A stretch of DNA of 52,259 bases from JBEBGV01 sp040081265 (GTDB lineage Bacteria; Acidobacteriota; Vicinamibacteria; Vicinamibacterales; UBA2999), in NCBI GenBank assembly GCA_040081265.1, contig JBEBGV010000033.1:1-52259 (forward strand). Reading direction: 5' to 3'. Below are positions 43,386 through 51,539 of the stretch, piece by piece (the stretch's first letter is position 1; each line of letters begins with the position of its first letter). Position numbers and translations under genes: made by a program. The notes below the pieces were generated by a model. The model made no database searches. It was not told where the DNA came from and saw nothing but the letters and a program-made list of their open reading frames with translations.

Positions 43386-44117
43386 GTGAGCGACGACTCG
43401 ATTTCTGTATTCACCGATGGCGCGGCCAAAGGCAACCCCGGACCTGGCGGATGGGGCGTGGTCATCATCACACCCGACGAGCACGTGGTTGAACTGGGCG
43501 GCGGCGCTCCTCACACCACGAACAACCGGATGGAGCTCAGCGGTGCCATTGCAGCGCTGGAATTTCTGGCGCCCAATCCTGCGCATGTCACGATCCACAC
43601 CGACTCCACATATGTCATCAAGGGCATCACCCAGTGGGTGTGGAACTGGCAGCGACGCGGGTGGAAGACCAGCGAAGGGGCCGATGTCCTGAACCAGGAT
43701 CTCTGGGAGCGGCTTGTCGGGCTCGTATCCGCCAGAGGTCGAACCCGGATCACATGGCAGTGGGTAAAAGGCCACAACGGGACGACAGGCAACGAGCGCG
43801 TCGATGAGATCGCTGTGGCGTTTTCACAGCAACGTCAAGAGGAGTTGTATCAAGGCCCTCTCGCCTCCTATGCGGTCCAGGTCCTTCCCCTGAAGAACAG
43901 AAGCGCCGAGCCGCCAGCGTTCACGCTGACGCCGACGACATTCCGGAAGAAGACGACCGCCCATTCGTACCTCAGCGTCGTTGACGGCGTGCTCACGCGC
44001 CACACCACCTGGGCCGACTGTGAACGTCACGTCAAGGGCCGGCCGGGCGCACGATTCAAGAAGGCCGTGAGCCCCGCCGACGAACAGGCGATCCTGCGCC
44101 AGTGGGGACTGGGCTGA
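43386..44117 (+). CDS. rnhA: Ribonuclease HI with C-terminal hybrid-binding (viroplasmin-like) domain
   Basis: 243 residues from GTG 43386. RNase HI degrades RNA in RNA-DNA hybrids. The catalytic set is complete: D11 (VFTDGAAKGNPGPGG), E50 (NNRMELSGA), D73 (IHTDSTYV), H130 (VKGHNG) and D140 (RVDEIA). After a linker of about 45 residues, the C-terminal 50 residues (HSYLSVVDGVLTRHTTWADC, RHVKGRPGARFKKAVS) match the hybrid-binding domain of eukaryotic RNase H1, including T-W-x-x-C and GRPGARFKK, but it is placed C-terminally instead of N-terminally. A -10-like TACTAT lies only 9 bp before the start. Confidence 0.93.
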   Translation: MSDDSISVFTDGAAKGNPGPGGWGVVIITPDEHVVELGGGAPHTTNNRMELSGAIAALEFLAPNPAHVTIHTDSTYVIKGITQWVWNWQRRGWKTSEGADVLNQDLWERLVGLVSARGRTRITWQWVKGHNGTTGNERVDEIAVAFSQQRQEELYQGPLASYAVQVLPLKNRSAEPPAFTLTPTTFRKKTTAHSYLSVVDGVLTRHTTWADCERHVKGRPGARFKKAVSPADEQAILRQWGLG

Positions 44118-44165
44118 ACGCGCCCGGGCCATCGCAGGCATAATCTCGCACGAAGGAAAAGCTGA

Positions 44166-45488
44166 TTGGACCGACGCAGAGCGCTCGGGTGGATGGGAAC
44201 AGCGGCTGCGCTCGGCGCAGTCGGGTCACGGATCGGCTCGCTTGAACAGATCCTTCAGGCACAGGGCCCTATCGACTGGAGCGCACGGCTGGCGGCGTTA
44301 CCCAGGCCCGCCGCCGATGAAGTCGCCATTGCTGCCGTGGGCGACCTGATGATCAGCGACCCGGTGACCAACCGGGGATTGCCGGAAGCCCAGGCGCTCT
44401 ATCAGGTACTGCGCGAGGCCGACGTGGCCTTCGGCAATTGTGAGGGATCGATCGGCAGCACGGGCGTGCTCAGGGGCGGCTTCCCTCAGACCGCACCGCT
44501 CGAGATGCTCGACGACTTCAAGGCCAGCGGCTTCGACATGCTGTCGCTGGCGAACAACCACGCGCTCGATCTCGGTGAGGCTGGACTGCGGCAGGAGATC
44601 GAAGAAGCGAAGGCGCGCGGCTTCACCCTCGCCGGCGCCGGCCGCAACCTCGCGGAAGCCACATCAGCAGGCGTCATGACGGTCAAGGGGCAGGGCATCG
44701 GACTGCTCTCCTTCCTGTGCGCGTCGGAGGACTTCCAGCGTCCGGAAGTGACGGCTGAGTTCCGCGCCCTGGCGGCAAAGGCTGGAGTCGGGCTCATCGC
44801 CGGTACACGCGTCACCGTGCCCGGATCGCCCATCCCGCTGATGCTGCCGCAGGCCGGGGACATGCGGACGATGACCGATGCCGTGCGGCGCGCGCGTGCC
44901 GAGGTCGATGTCCTGCTGATCTCGTTCCACCAGCACTGGGAGCTGGATGTCCCGCCGGCAGCCGACCGGCCGCAGCCCGCGCAGGCGCCACCTCCCCGCA
45001 CCATCGTCCCGGCGCAACTGGGCCGCGCCGGCAATCAGGTGGCCGAAGGCCGCAAGCTGATTTGTCGAAGCGCGATCGATGCAGGCGCCGACGTCGTGAT
45101 CGGCCATGGTCCACATGTGCTGAATGGCGTCGAGATGTACAAGGGGAAGCCGATTCTCTACAGCCTCGGCCACTTCTATATGCAGCTCCTGCGGGACGGC
45201 AAGGCACTGCCCAGGATGCAGATGAGTCCGACCATGGTCAGGTTTGTGGAGAACGGTTACTACCTCGAGGAGTACCGGTGGTCGGCCGTGGCGCGCATCT
45301 TCGTCCGGCGCGGCGCCGTCACGCGGCTGCAGATTCTGCCTGCCTTCATGGACGTGCAGAAGGACGGCTATCCGGCTTTTCCTTCCGATGCTGACGCGCA
45401 GACGATCAACAACGCGCTCCGCGAGTTGTCGCGGCCATTCCAGACAGAGCTGCGAACCACGGGCTGGTATACGGAAGCGCAGCTCTGA
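44166..45488 (+). CDS. CapA/PGA_cap family metallophosphatase-like protein
   Basis: 440 residues from TTG 44166, supported by AAGGA 9 bases upstream. A Tat-like leader (MDRRRALGWMGTAAALGAV) suggests export of a folded protein. The family core is present: AAVGDLMISDPVTNRG, GNCEGSIG, LSLANNHALDLGEAGL, LISFHQHWELD, GADVVIGHGPHVLNGVE and ILYSLGHFYM. GDLM, NxExS-like, NNH, HWG-like and GHGPH are the metallophosphatase-type ligands of CapA/PgsA proteins, which take part in polyglutamate capsule formation; here there are no other capsule genes, so the role is open. Confidence 0.88.
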   Translation: MDRRRALGWMGTAAALGAVGSRIGSLEQILQAQGPIDWSARLAALPRPAADEVAIAAVGDLMISDPVTNRGLPEAQALYQVLREADVAFGNCEGSIGSTGVLRGGFPQTAPLEMLDDFKASGFDMLSLANNHALDLGEAGLRQEIEEAKARGFTLAGAGRNLAEATSAGVMTVKGQGIGLLSFLCASEDFQRPEVTAEFRALAAKAGVGLIAGTRVTVPGSPIPLMLPQAGDMRTMTDAVRRARAEVDVLLISFHQHWELDVPPAADRPQPAQAPPPRTIVPAQLGRAGNQVAEGRKLICRSAIDAGADVVIGHGPHVLNGVEMYKGKPILYSLGHFYMQLLRDGKALPRMQMSPTMVRFVENGYYLEEYRWSAVARIFVRRGAVTRLQILPAFMDVQKDGYPAFPSDADAQTINNALRELSRPFQTELRTTGWYTEAQL

Positions 45489-45500
45489 AGCGGGCGGAAC

Positions 45501-48500
45501 CTACGCGACGCGATCGCTCACGCCAGCGGGACGGGCGATATCGCGCGTCACACCCTGCGGGCGCACAGGCACGCGCATCTCTGGCGCGTCCAGCACACGG
45601 CGTGGCAGATGGATCTTCAGCACCATGTCGCCAGTCGGTTCCACCGTCGCCCAGAGGTGCCCCCCACTGTCGCTGACCAGCGCCTGCAAGGTGCCGAGGT
45701 CCACGCCAGCGTTACCACCACCTGGGGCGGGCTCGGCCGCACCGCTCTTCTTTTCGGTCACGGTGAGCAGCACGTGGGAACCGGGGCGGACGTTGGGGTA
45801 CTTATCGACGAACGTGCGATCGACGACCACTGAGTCGAGCTCGAACGTCAGCCGGCCGCCAACCTGCATCCGCTCACGTCCGTAGGCCGCGATGTTCACC
45901 AGTATCCGCTCGACGCGTTCGGCCTCGACATCAAGGTTGTGTGGCGTCGACAGCTTGGGCAGGACGAACTCGATGTGATTGCCCGCTACGCGCTTGAGCA
46001 CCGGCGCGAGGTCTCGCAGGACTCTGTGGAGGTCCACCAGCGCAGGGGCGCTCTTCTCTTCCTCGCCGTAGATGGCAAGACGACGCAGGAGCGCGGATGC
46101 GCGGGTCACTTCCTCGAGCATCATTTCAACCTGGTGCCTGATCACTCCGCCGTCGGACCCGGTCGCAATCCGATGCGCCTCCTGCGTGACATTGCCGAGC
46201 ACCGAGTCGCACGTCAGAGCGACCTCGGAGGCGTATCGAGCAACCGCCTCCATACGCTGCGAGCGTCGGAGCTTCTCTTCCAGCGATCGCCGGGCCGTGA
46301 TGTCCTCGACGGTCAGGTCAATCGAGTCCTGGGCGGTCGCTGACGCTCGTATCCCAACGAGAATGCGGTTTCCGTCCTGCTTCTGCCACGTCGTCTCGAT
46401 GGACTCGGGCGAACGCGACGTGAGGCAGCGGTCAACCAGCCACTTGAGCTCGTCACCGGTCTCGAAGACCGATGCTAAACCGACGCGCTGCAGCTCCTCG
46501 GGCGTGCTGTATCCGAGCAAGTCGGCCAGTGCCTGGTTGGTGCGTTCGATCGTGCCGTCACGCCCGCAGCGGCAAAGGCTGGCCGGAGAGTGGTCGAATC
46601 GGCGGCGATTGGTGGCGACGTCCGCGACGAGCCCTTCGAGTTGCTTCTGCAGCTGCTGCGTCGTCCGGACCGCGCGTTCCTCGAGAAGCGCTTCACGCTC
46701 GCGGGCGCTCTGACTCATGGACGCAACCGTCTCCATCAGGCTGCGCTCGGCTCGCTCGGCCGCCGCGCTGGCGTCGGTCTCCGACCGGGCCAGCCGGCTG
46801 GTGAGTTGGGCGGCCTCGTCGGCAGCAGTCTGGCACTGGTCCGCGGCCTGTTGCTGGGCGCGCGTCAGGGCTTCTGACCGCTCGGCCAGCTTGCCCTTCA
46901 GCACGTTGAGCATGGCGGAGGCCTGCGCCATCCGCTCGTCGGTTTGCTTCTGGTAATCCGCATGCCTCGCCGTCGCCTCGCTCATGACGGTCGCATGATG
47001 CTGTTCGAAACGACGCAATTCGGCCGTTGCATCGGCAAGCATCGTCTTCAGCGTGGCTGCGGCAGCGCCCGACTCAGCCAACCGCTTCTCGGCCTGCTGT
47101 TGATAGTCGGCGAACTGCTGAATGGATGCGGCCAGGGCCTGTTCAGTGACCGTGCGAGTTGCCACTTCCTTCGCGAGATCGCTCTCGAAGGTCGCCTGAC
47201 GCTCGGCGGCCTGCTCGACACCGGTCTGGCGCTCGGTAGCGGCCCGCTGCCGGGAGTCATCCAGATCGGCAATCAGCTCAGCCTGTGTGACGTGCAGCGA
47301 CTCGATGATCGCGGCAGCCTGCAGGAGTTTGGCATCGGCGCGTTCCTGATGGGTGCTCAGTCGCACCGCCGCCTCCTGCAAGTCCGACTCATGCCGGTTG
47401 GCGGCACGTGCCTGCGCGGCCTGGGCATCGACCAGGGACCGTTCGAGCGCCTTGCGCGTCGCCATTTCCTGCGCGAGTTCGCCTTCAAACATCGCCTGAC
47501 GCTCGGCGGCGTGATCGGCAGCCATTTGCCGTTCGGCAGCAGCCCGCTGCCGGGTGCCCTCGAGATCGGCGGTCAGCTCGGCCTGTGTGACGTGCAGCGT
47601 GTCGATAGCGGCGGCAGCCTGCGCCAACCGCGATTCAGCCTGTTGCTGATACTCGTGCAGCCGTACCGCAGCCTCGTGCCCCTCCGACGCGCGACGCGCC
47701 TCGGACTGCTCGAGCGTCGCTGCCGCGTCGGCGAGCTGCTGCTCGAATGCCTGCCGAGTTGCTGCGGCGCGTGAGCGCTCCGACTCGAGGTCGGCCTGCT
47801 GCGCAAGGGCTTGCTGGTGAGCCGCCGCTTCGGCCTCAGCCGCACGGTGCTCGACGTATCTCAGCGCGGCATCGGCGTCGGCCAGGCGACCTTCGAGCTG
47901 CCTCTGAACAGCCGCGGCTGCATCGGCATCGGCGGCACGGTCGTCACGAGACTGCTCGAGTGACGCGATCAACTCGGCGCCCCGCTGCTCGAGCGCAGCG
48001 CGCGCTCGGTCGCCCTCGTCGAGACGCGCCTCGAGTTCTGCATGGCGCGACGCCAGCGCCTGCGCCGCCTGTCGCTCCTCCGCGGCACGGTCGGTCACAC
48101 GTTGCAGCGCCACCGCCTGGTCGGCGAGCTGCTGTTCGAGGTTGTGCCTGACTTCGGCCACCTCGGCCACCCGTTCGGCCAGCTCGGAGGTGCGTTGCTC
48201 GTGAAGCTCGGCCCACGCCGTCGCCTCGGCGGCGTGATCCCTGCGAACCTGTTCGATCGCGGCAACCGTATCGTTCAGCCGCGCTTCGATCGTGCGCAGG
48301 GAGGTGGACGCGTCAACCAGCTGCGCATCCAGGGCGGACTGGCGATCAGTTGGACGTGCCACAACAAGGGGGCGGCTGGAGGTCGGATGGGTGGGGTCGA
48401 GCGCGCGCGTCACAATCCCGGGCAGGTCGTGGAGAAAGGAGGGGTTCTTTTCGACAACCTCAGCCGCGACGGCCTGGAGCGCCGACAGTTCTGAGCCTCG

Positions 48501-48755
48501 TCCGGTCGCCGACACCGCCACCACCGGCGCCGCAACACCACTGGCGTGCACATCGTGGATGAACGCCTCGCAGCCTGGGACGTCGGACCCGACCTCAACA
48601 ATGATGGTCGCGACATCGCGATGTTCGTCCACCCATCGCCGCCCCTCGTCCAGATTGGCCGCCCATCCGACGGCGACATCCGGTGCGACGGCAGGGAGCG
48701 CCGACGCAGCGAGTTCCGCGGCCCGGCGTTGTTTCGCGATGTAAAGAATGTTCAT
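45501..48755 (-). CDS. Pseudo-histidine kinase: receiver-like domain, giant coiled coil, PAS, degenerate kinase core
   Basis: 1084 residues; ATG 48755 has AGGGGGG six bases upstream. Residues 1-120 look like a receiver domain without the acidic pair, and with Glu54 (TIIVEVGSDVPG) where the phosphorylated Asp should be. Residues about 150-715 are an uninterrupted Ala/Gln/Glu-rich coiled coil with internal repeats (AAAIDTLHVTQAELTADLEG recurs as AAIIESLHVTQAELIADLDD). A PAS domain follows (about 717-825; SPASLCRCGRDGTIERTNQA). In the DHp helix, the usual GGVAHDFNNLL reads SEVALTCDSVL, so the His is Leu847. The ATPase part keeps the fold (ILVNIAAYGRERM, SGGHLWATVEPTGDMVLKIH) but has lost the second N-box Asn and both glycine boxes. 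A cytoplasmic scaffold or non-phosphorylating sensor is inferred. Confidence 0.86.
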   Translation of the reverse strand: MNILYIAKQRRAAELAASALPAVAPDVAVGWAANLDEGRRWVDEHRDVATIIVEVGSDVPGCEAFIHDVHASGVAAPVVAVSATGRGSELSALQAVAAEVVEKNPSFLHDLPGIVTRALDPTHPTSSRPLVVARPTDRQSALDAQLVDASTSLRTIEARLNDTVAAIEQVRRDHAAEATAWAELHEQRTSELAERVAEVAEVRHNLEQQLADQAVALQRVTDRAAEERQAAQALASRHAELEARLDEGDRARAALEQRGAELIASLEQSRDDRAADADAAAAVQRQLEGRLADADAALRYVEHRAAEAEAAAHQQALAQQADLESERSRAAATRQAFEQQLADAAATLEQSEARRASEGHEAAVRLHEYQQQAESRLAQAAAAIDTLHVTQAELTADLEGTRQRAAAERQMAADHAAERQAMFEGELAQEMATRKALERSLVDAQAAQARAANRHESDLQEAAVRLSTHQERADAKLLQAAAIIESLHVTQAELIADLDDSRQRAATERQTGVEQAAERQATFESDLAKEVATRTVTEQALAASIQQFADYQQQAEKRLAESGAAAATLKTMLADATAELRRFEQHHATVMSEATARHADYQKQTDERMAQASAMLNVLKGKLAERSEALTRAQQQAADQCQTAADEAAQLTSRLARSETDASAAAERAERSLMETVASMSQSAREREALLEERAVRTTQQLQKQLEGLVADVATNRRRFDHSPASLCRCGRDGTIERTNQALADLLGYSTPEELQRVGLASVFETGDELKWLVDRCLTSRSPESIETTWQKQDGNRILVGIRASATAQDSIDLTVEDITARRSLEEKLRRSQRMEAVARYASEVALTCDSVLGNVTQEAHRIATGSDGGVIRHQVEMMLEEVTRASALLRRLAIYGEEEKSAPALVDLHRVLRDLAPVLKRVAGNHIEFVLPKLSTPHNLDVEAERVERILVNIAAYGRERMQVGGRLTFELDSVVVDRTFVDKYPNVRPGSHVLLTVTEKKSGAAEPAPGGGNAGVDLGTLQALVSDSGGHLWATVEPTGDMVLKIHLPRRVLDAPEMRVPVRPQGVTRDIARPAGVSDRVA

Positions 48756-48910
48756 GCGGCGCCCCCCTGCGGCGAACCCGTATCGCCTGTCCGCCTATCG
48801 GTTCGGCGCACCGGTCACTGCAGGCGCGGTTCAACCACTCTTCCACAGGCGTAAGCCCATCCGTAACTACCTCCCCCTGCCGCTGGCTGAGCGCATGACT
48901 CCCGGGGCCT

Positions 48911-48922
48911 GCCCACGTGGGC
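48911..48922. promoter_or_regulatory. Perfect 12-bp palindrome GCCCACGTGGGC
   Basis: Lies in the 260-bp gap between the DinB-like gene and the pseudo-kinase gene, about 155 bp upstream of the kinase start on the minus strand. A transcription-factor site is possible, but no promoter elements can be tied to it, and such palindromes occur by chance in GC-rich DNA. Nothing else in 48756-49015 looks like a gene. Confidence 0.3.
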
Positions 48923-49015
48923 GTGGGCCAGCCAAACCGGCACCGAATCGCCGTGCTCCATCTCGATCTTCGACGCTGTCGCCCGCTGAGGCGACGCCGA
49001 CAGTTCGCGCACCGC

Positions 49016-49564
49016 TCACTTGGTCCGCATCTTCATCCACAGATCATCGAACGCTCCAGGGGCGAGCATTTTTGTGATCCACACCACCTGTCCCATGTGG
49101 GTGGCATTGTGATGGCTGACGTGCAGCAGAATCTGCGCGAAGGTCGTCGTGCGGCCTGTTCGCTCAGTGGCCTGGGCCATCTGCGACGGCGTCAGCCCCT
49201 CGAGCACGGCCTGAGTCCGCCTCACCGACGCGTCCCAGCCGGCCTGCAGATCCGACTTCGTTCGCGTCGCGCGAGCGGTGAACTCGGCGGCGCGCTCGCG
49301 GTCGAGCACGTGCTCACCGATGGCGTGTTCAACGTAGTAATGGTTCGAGCCGATCAGGTGCAACACGAGGTTGCCCACCGCATTCGCCTGCTCATGCGGT
49401 CGCCACCAGATCTGGTCCTCCGACAGCGCGTCCAGGCACGTCTGGATCTGCCCGGGGTAGTCCACGGTCAGGCGGAGACGCGTGATGTGCAGCAGCGTCG
49501 AGTCGAGCGTGCGGTCCACCCTCCGGATGATATGCCGAGACAGTGCAGCGTCCTGGCACAGCAC
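49016..49564 (-). CDS. DinB/DUF1572-like four-helix protein
   Basis: Up to 182 residues. The three metal-binding histidine positions of the DinB/YfiT fold are visible: NLVLHLIGSNHYYVEHAIG for the first and LLHVSHHNATHMGQVVW for the others. CLDALSEDQIWWRPHEQANA is the typical N-terminal helix of the family. The exact start is unsure: GTG 49564 is used, but GTG 49519 (VDRTLDS) fits the family length as well. DinB-like proteins are often thiol-dependent transferases; no partner is nearby. Confidence 0.82.
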   Translation of the reverse strand: MLCQDAALSRHIIRRVDRTLDSTLLHITRLRLTVDYPGQIQTCLDALSEDQIWWRPHEQANAVGNLVLHLIGSNHYYVEHAIGEHVLDRERAAEFTARATRTKSDLQAGWDASVRRTQAVLEGLTPSQMAQATERTGRTTTFAQILLHVSHHNATHMGQVVWITKMLAPGAFDDLWMKMRTK

Positions 49565-49670
49565 CGGAAAATTACCCAGATCAGGCCCACGTCCGACGGG
49601 CCTCGGTACGGGACCGCCGAGTCAGTGATAATGCTTCGTCAGGGGTGACCAGAATGACGAGAGGTGCTGT

Positions 49671-50324
49671 GTGAGCCGAGGCCGCAAGGGTGGAGTTCCG
49701 CCGGAAGACCGGGAAGCCGCGAAGCAGGAGCGTGTCGCGAAACAGGAAGGAGCGGCACGCAAGCGCAAGCAGGCAGCGCTCCGGCAACGCGTGATCAAGT
49801 ACACCGTCATCGCGCTCGTGGTGGCCGGGGTCATCGCACTGTTGATGCCCAGGAAGGGCAGCTACTCTGCCGGCGGGTCGGGAGAGTCAATCGACGGTGT
49901 GCAGCTCTACCGGAATCCAACCGGGCACACGGTAAGTCCCGTGGTGTACCCGCAGATTCCGCCGGCAGGAGGTGAGCACCACCCGACCTGGCTCAACTGC
50001 GGGATCTACACCGAGTCGGTGCCGAACGTGTACGCCGTGCATTCGCTCGAGCACGGCGCCGTATGGGTGACCTACGACCCCGGGATCAGCGCGGACACAC
50101 TCGCAGCGCTGCGTGAGTACCTGCCCTCGAGTTACGTCGTCCTGTCACCGTACGTCGGACTCCCCTCCCCCATCGTCGTCAGCGCCTGGAACGCCCAGTT
50201 GCGTGTGGAGACTCCTGACGATCCACGTTTCGCGCAGTTCTTCGAGGAGTACTGGCGCAATCAGAACGTGCCCGAGCCTGGGGCCTTGTGCACGGGAGGC
50301 ATCGATGGGCCGGGACGCTCCTGA
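49671..50324 (+). CDS. DUF3105 membrane-anchored protein
   Basis: 217 residues from GTG 49671. A very basic N-terminal 40 residues (REAAKQERVAKQEGAARKRK) precede one helix (YTVIALVVAGVIALLM). The exported domain fits DUF3105: TVSPVVYPQIPPAGGEHHP, WLNCGIYTESVPNVYAVHSLEHG, AVWVTYDPG and VVLSPYVGLPSPIVVSAW. The conserved GGEHHPTWLNCG and SLEHGAV His/Cys residues suggest metal binding. It overlaps the DUF305 gene by 20 bp; DUF3105-DUF305 pairs are common in Actinobacteria and have been linked to copper, but no function is proven. Confidence 0.87.
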   Translation: MSRGRKGGVPPEDREAAKQERVAKQEGAARKRKQAALRQRVIKYTVIALVVAGVIALLMPRKGSYSAGGSGESIDGVQLYRNPTGHTVSPVVYPQIPPAGGEHHPTWLNCGIYTESVPNVYAVHSLEHGAVWVTYDPGISADTLAALREYLPSSYVVLSPYVGLPSPIVVSAWNAQLRVETPDDPRFAQFFEEYWRNQNVPEPGALCTGGIDGPGRS

Positions 50325-50928
50325 CGGTCAGCGCGGGGGCCGCATCCTCGTCGCGGCGCTCGTCGCGGCCCTCGTGGCTGGCGCCGGCGGGTACTGGGCC
50401 GGCCGAGCCAGTGCAGTCTCCGTAACGCCGGGTACCTCGAGCGCTGAAGCCGGGTTCGCACGCGACATGCAGGTGCACCACCTCCAGGGCGTGGAACTTG
50501 CCATGCTCGTTCGCGACCGCACCGACGATCCCGACATGAGGCGGATGGCGTACGACGTCGCGACGACACAAGGACATCAGGCGGGGCAACTCTATGGGTG
50601 GCTCGCCGCGTGGGGCCTGAATCAGCTCGGAAGTGAGCCGCCGATGGCGTGGATGGGCCACACCGGACACGGCATGAACGCCCTGATGCCCGGGATGGCG
50701 ACCCCGGCACAGATGACTGAGCTGTCGACGGCCTCGGGCGTCTCGGCCGAGCGCATCTTTCTCACGTTGATGATCACGCATCATCGCGGAGCGCTCGACA
50801 TGTCCACGGCCGTACTCGAGCGTTCGGAGCAGCCCGTCGTCCGCGCGTTTGCGCGCGCGGTGCTCATCAGCCAGCAGTCGGAGATCGACCTGATGACCAA
50901 GATGCTGCAGGAGCGAGAAGGACGATAA
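50305..50928 (+). CDS. DUF305 family protein (ferritin-like, possible copper binding)
   Basis: 207 residues from ATG 50305, inside the end of the DUF3105 gene, with GGGAGG upstream. An N-terminal signal/anchor (ILVAALVAALVAGAGGYWAG) is followed by a DUF305 domain: FARDMQVHHLQGVELAMLV, AYDVATTQGHQAGQLYGW and FLTLMITHHRGALDMS. The paired HH motifs (MQVHHLQ, MITHHRG) and Met-rich loop (MAWMGHTGHGMNALMPGM) are consistent with metal, perhaps copper, binding in the periplasm. A weak hairpin (CCGGCG/CGCCGG, 50938-50960) follows the stop. Confidence 0.9.
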   Translation: MGRDAPDGQRGGRILVAALVAALVAGAGGYWAGRASAVSVTPGTSSAEAGFARDMQVHHLQGVELAMLVRDRTDDPDMRRMAYDVATTQGHQAGQLYGWLAAWGLNQLGSEPPMAWMGHTGHGMNALMPGMATPAQMTELSTASGVSAERIFLTLMITHHRGALDMSTAVLERSEQPVVRAFARAVLISQQSEIDLMTKMLQEREGR

Positions 50929-51000
50929 CCGACACCCCCGGCGGAGTCTTCATACGCCGGTGAGGGTTTGTGAGATATCGGTAGGACAGGAAGGTCACCC

Positions 51001-51342
51001 TCAGCGGTAGTAGGCGCCGGCAAGAGCAGCGATGACCGCCAGCAGCACGGCGAGCTGCGTGCCGAACAGCCAGATGAATCGGCCATCGAGTTGGTCGAAG
51101 CGGCCGTCAATCTGGGTGAAGCGTGCGTCGAGCTGCGTGAAGCGATCGTCAATCTGCTTGAAGCGCCCGTCGATCTGAGTAAAGCGCGCATCGACCTGGG
51201 CGAACCGCCCGTTCATGTCGGTCCGCAGATCGGTGAGCCCCGTGCGCAGGTCGCCCATCGAGTGCTGCAGGTCGGCGAACGCGCGAGTGTGTTCACCCAC
51301 GGTGCCCTCCAGATAGGCCACCCGCTCTTCGAGTGTCGGCAT
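51001..51342 (-). CDS. Small heptad-repeat coiled-coil protein with C-terminal membrane helix
   Basis: 113 residues from ATG 51342 (GGAGAG just upstream). After MPTLEERVAYLEGTVGEHTR comes a coiled coil ending in six nearly identical heptads RFxQ[IVL]D[AG] (residues about 46-88, as GRFKQID, ARFTQID, GRFDQLD). A membrane helix closes the protein (WLFGTQLAVLLAVIAALAG). The heptads are encoded by 21-bp repeats. Similar small tail-anchored coiled-coil proteins are widespread in bacteria; function unknown. A much longer upstream frame is not credible. Confidence 0.8.
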   Translation of the reverse strand: MPTLEERVAYLEGTVGEHTRAFADLQHSMGDLRTGLTDLRTDMNGRFAQVDARFTQIDGRFKQIDDRFTQLDARFTQIDGRFDQLDGRFIWLFGTQLAVLLAVIAALAGAYYR

Positions 51343-51539
51343 CTCTCCGCCTCGCTCCCACCAGGTCGGCACGACCCGGATTCTACATCGTCGGATCGCA
51401 GGGTTCGTTCCGGGAGGAATCCGGCCGGAATCGGCGCTGGCACACAAGACGTCGGTGATTTTTGCAGACTTGGGTACGCCCAGGCGTTGCGGAATCTGCG
51501 AACGCTGTGAGCGCCGCGCGAATCGGGAGGTGCTCGTGG

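Noticed and set aside
42297..43775. 492-codon minus-strand frame over the MBL and RNase HI genes
   Set aside because: Shadow frame; both plus-strand genes have intact catalytic motifs.
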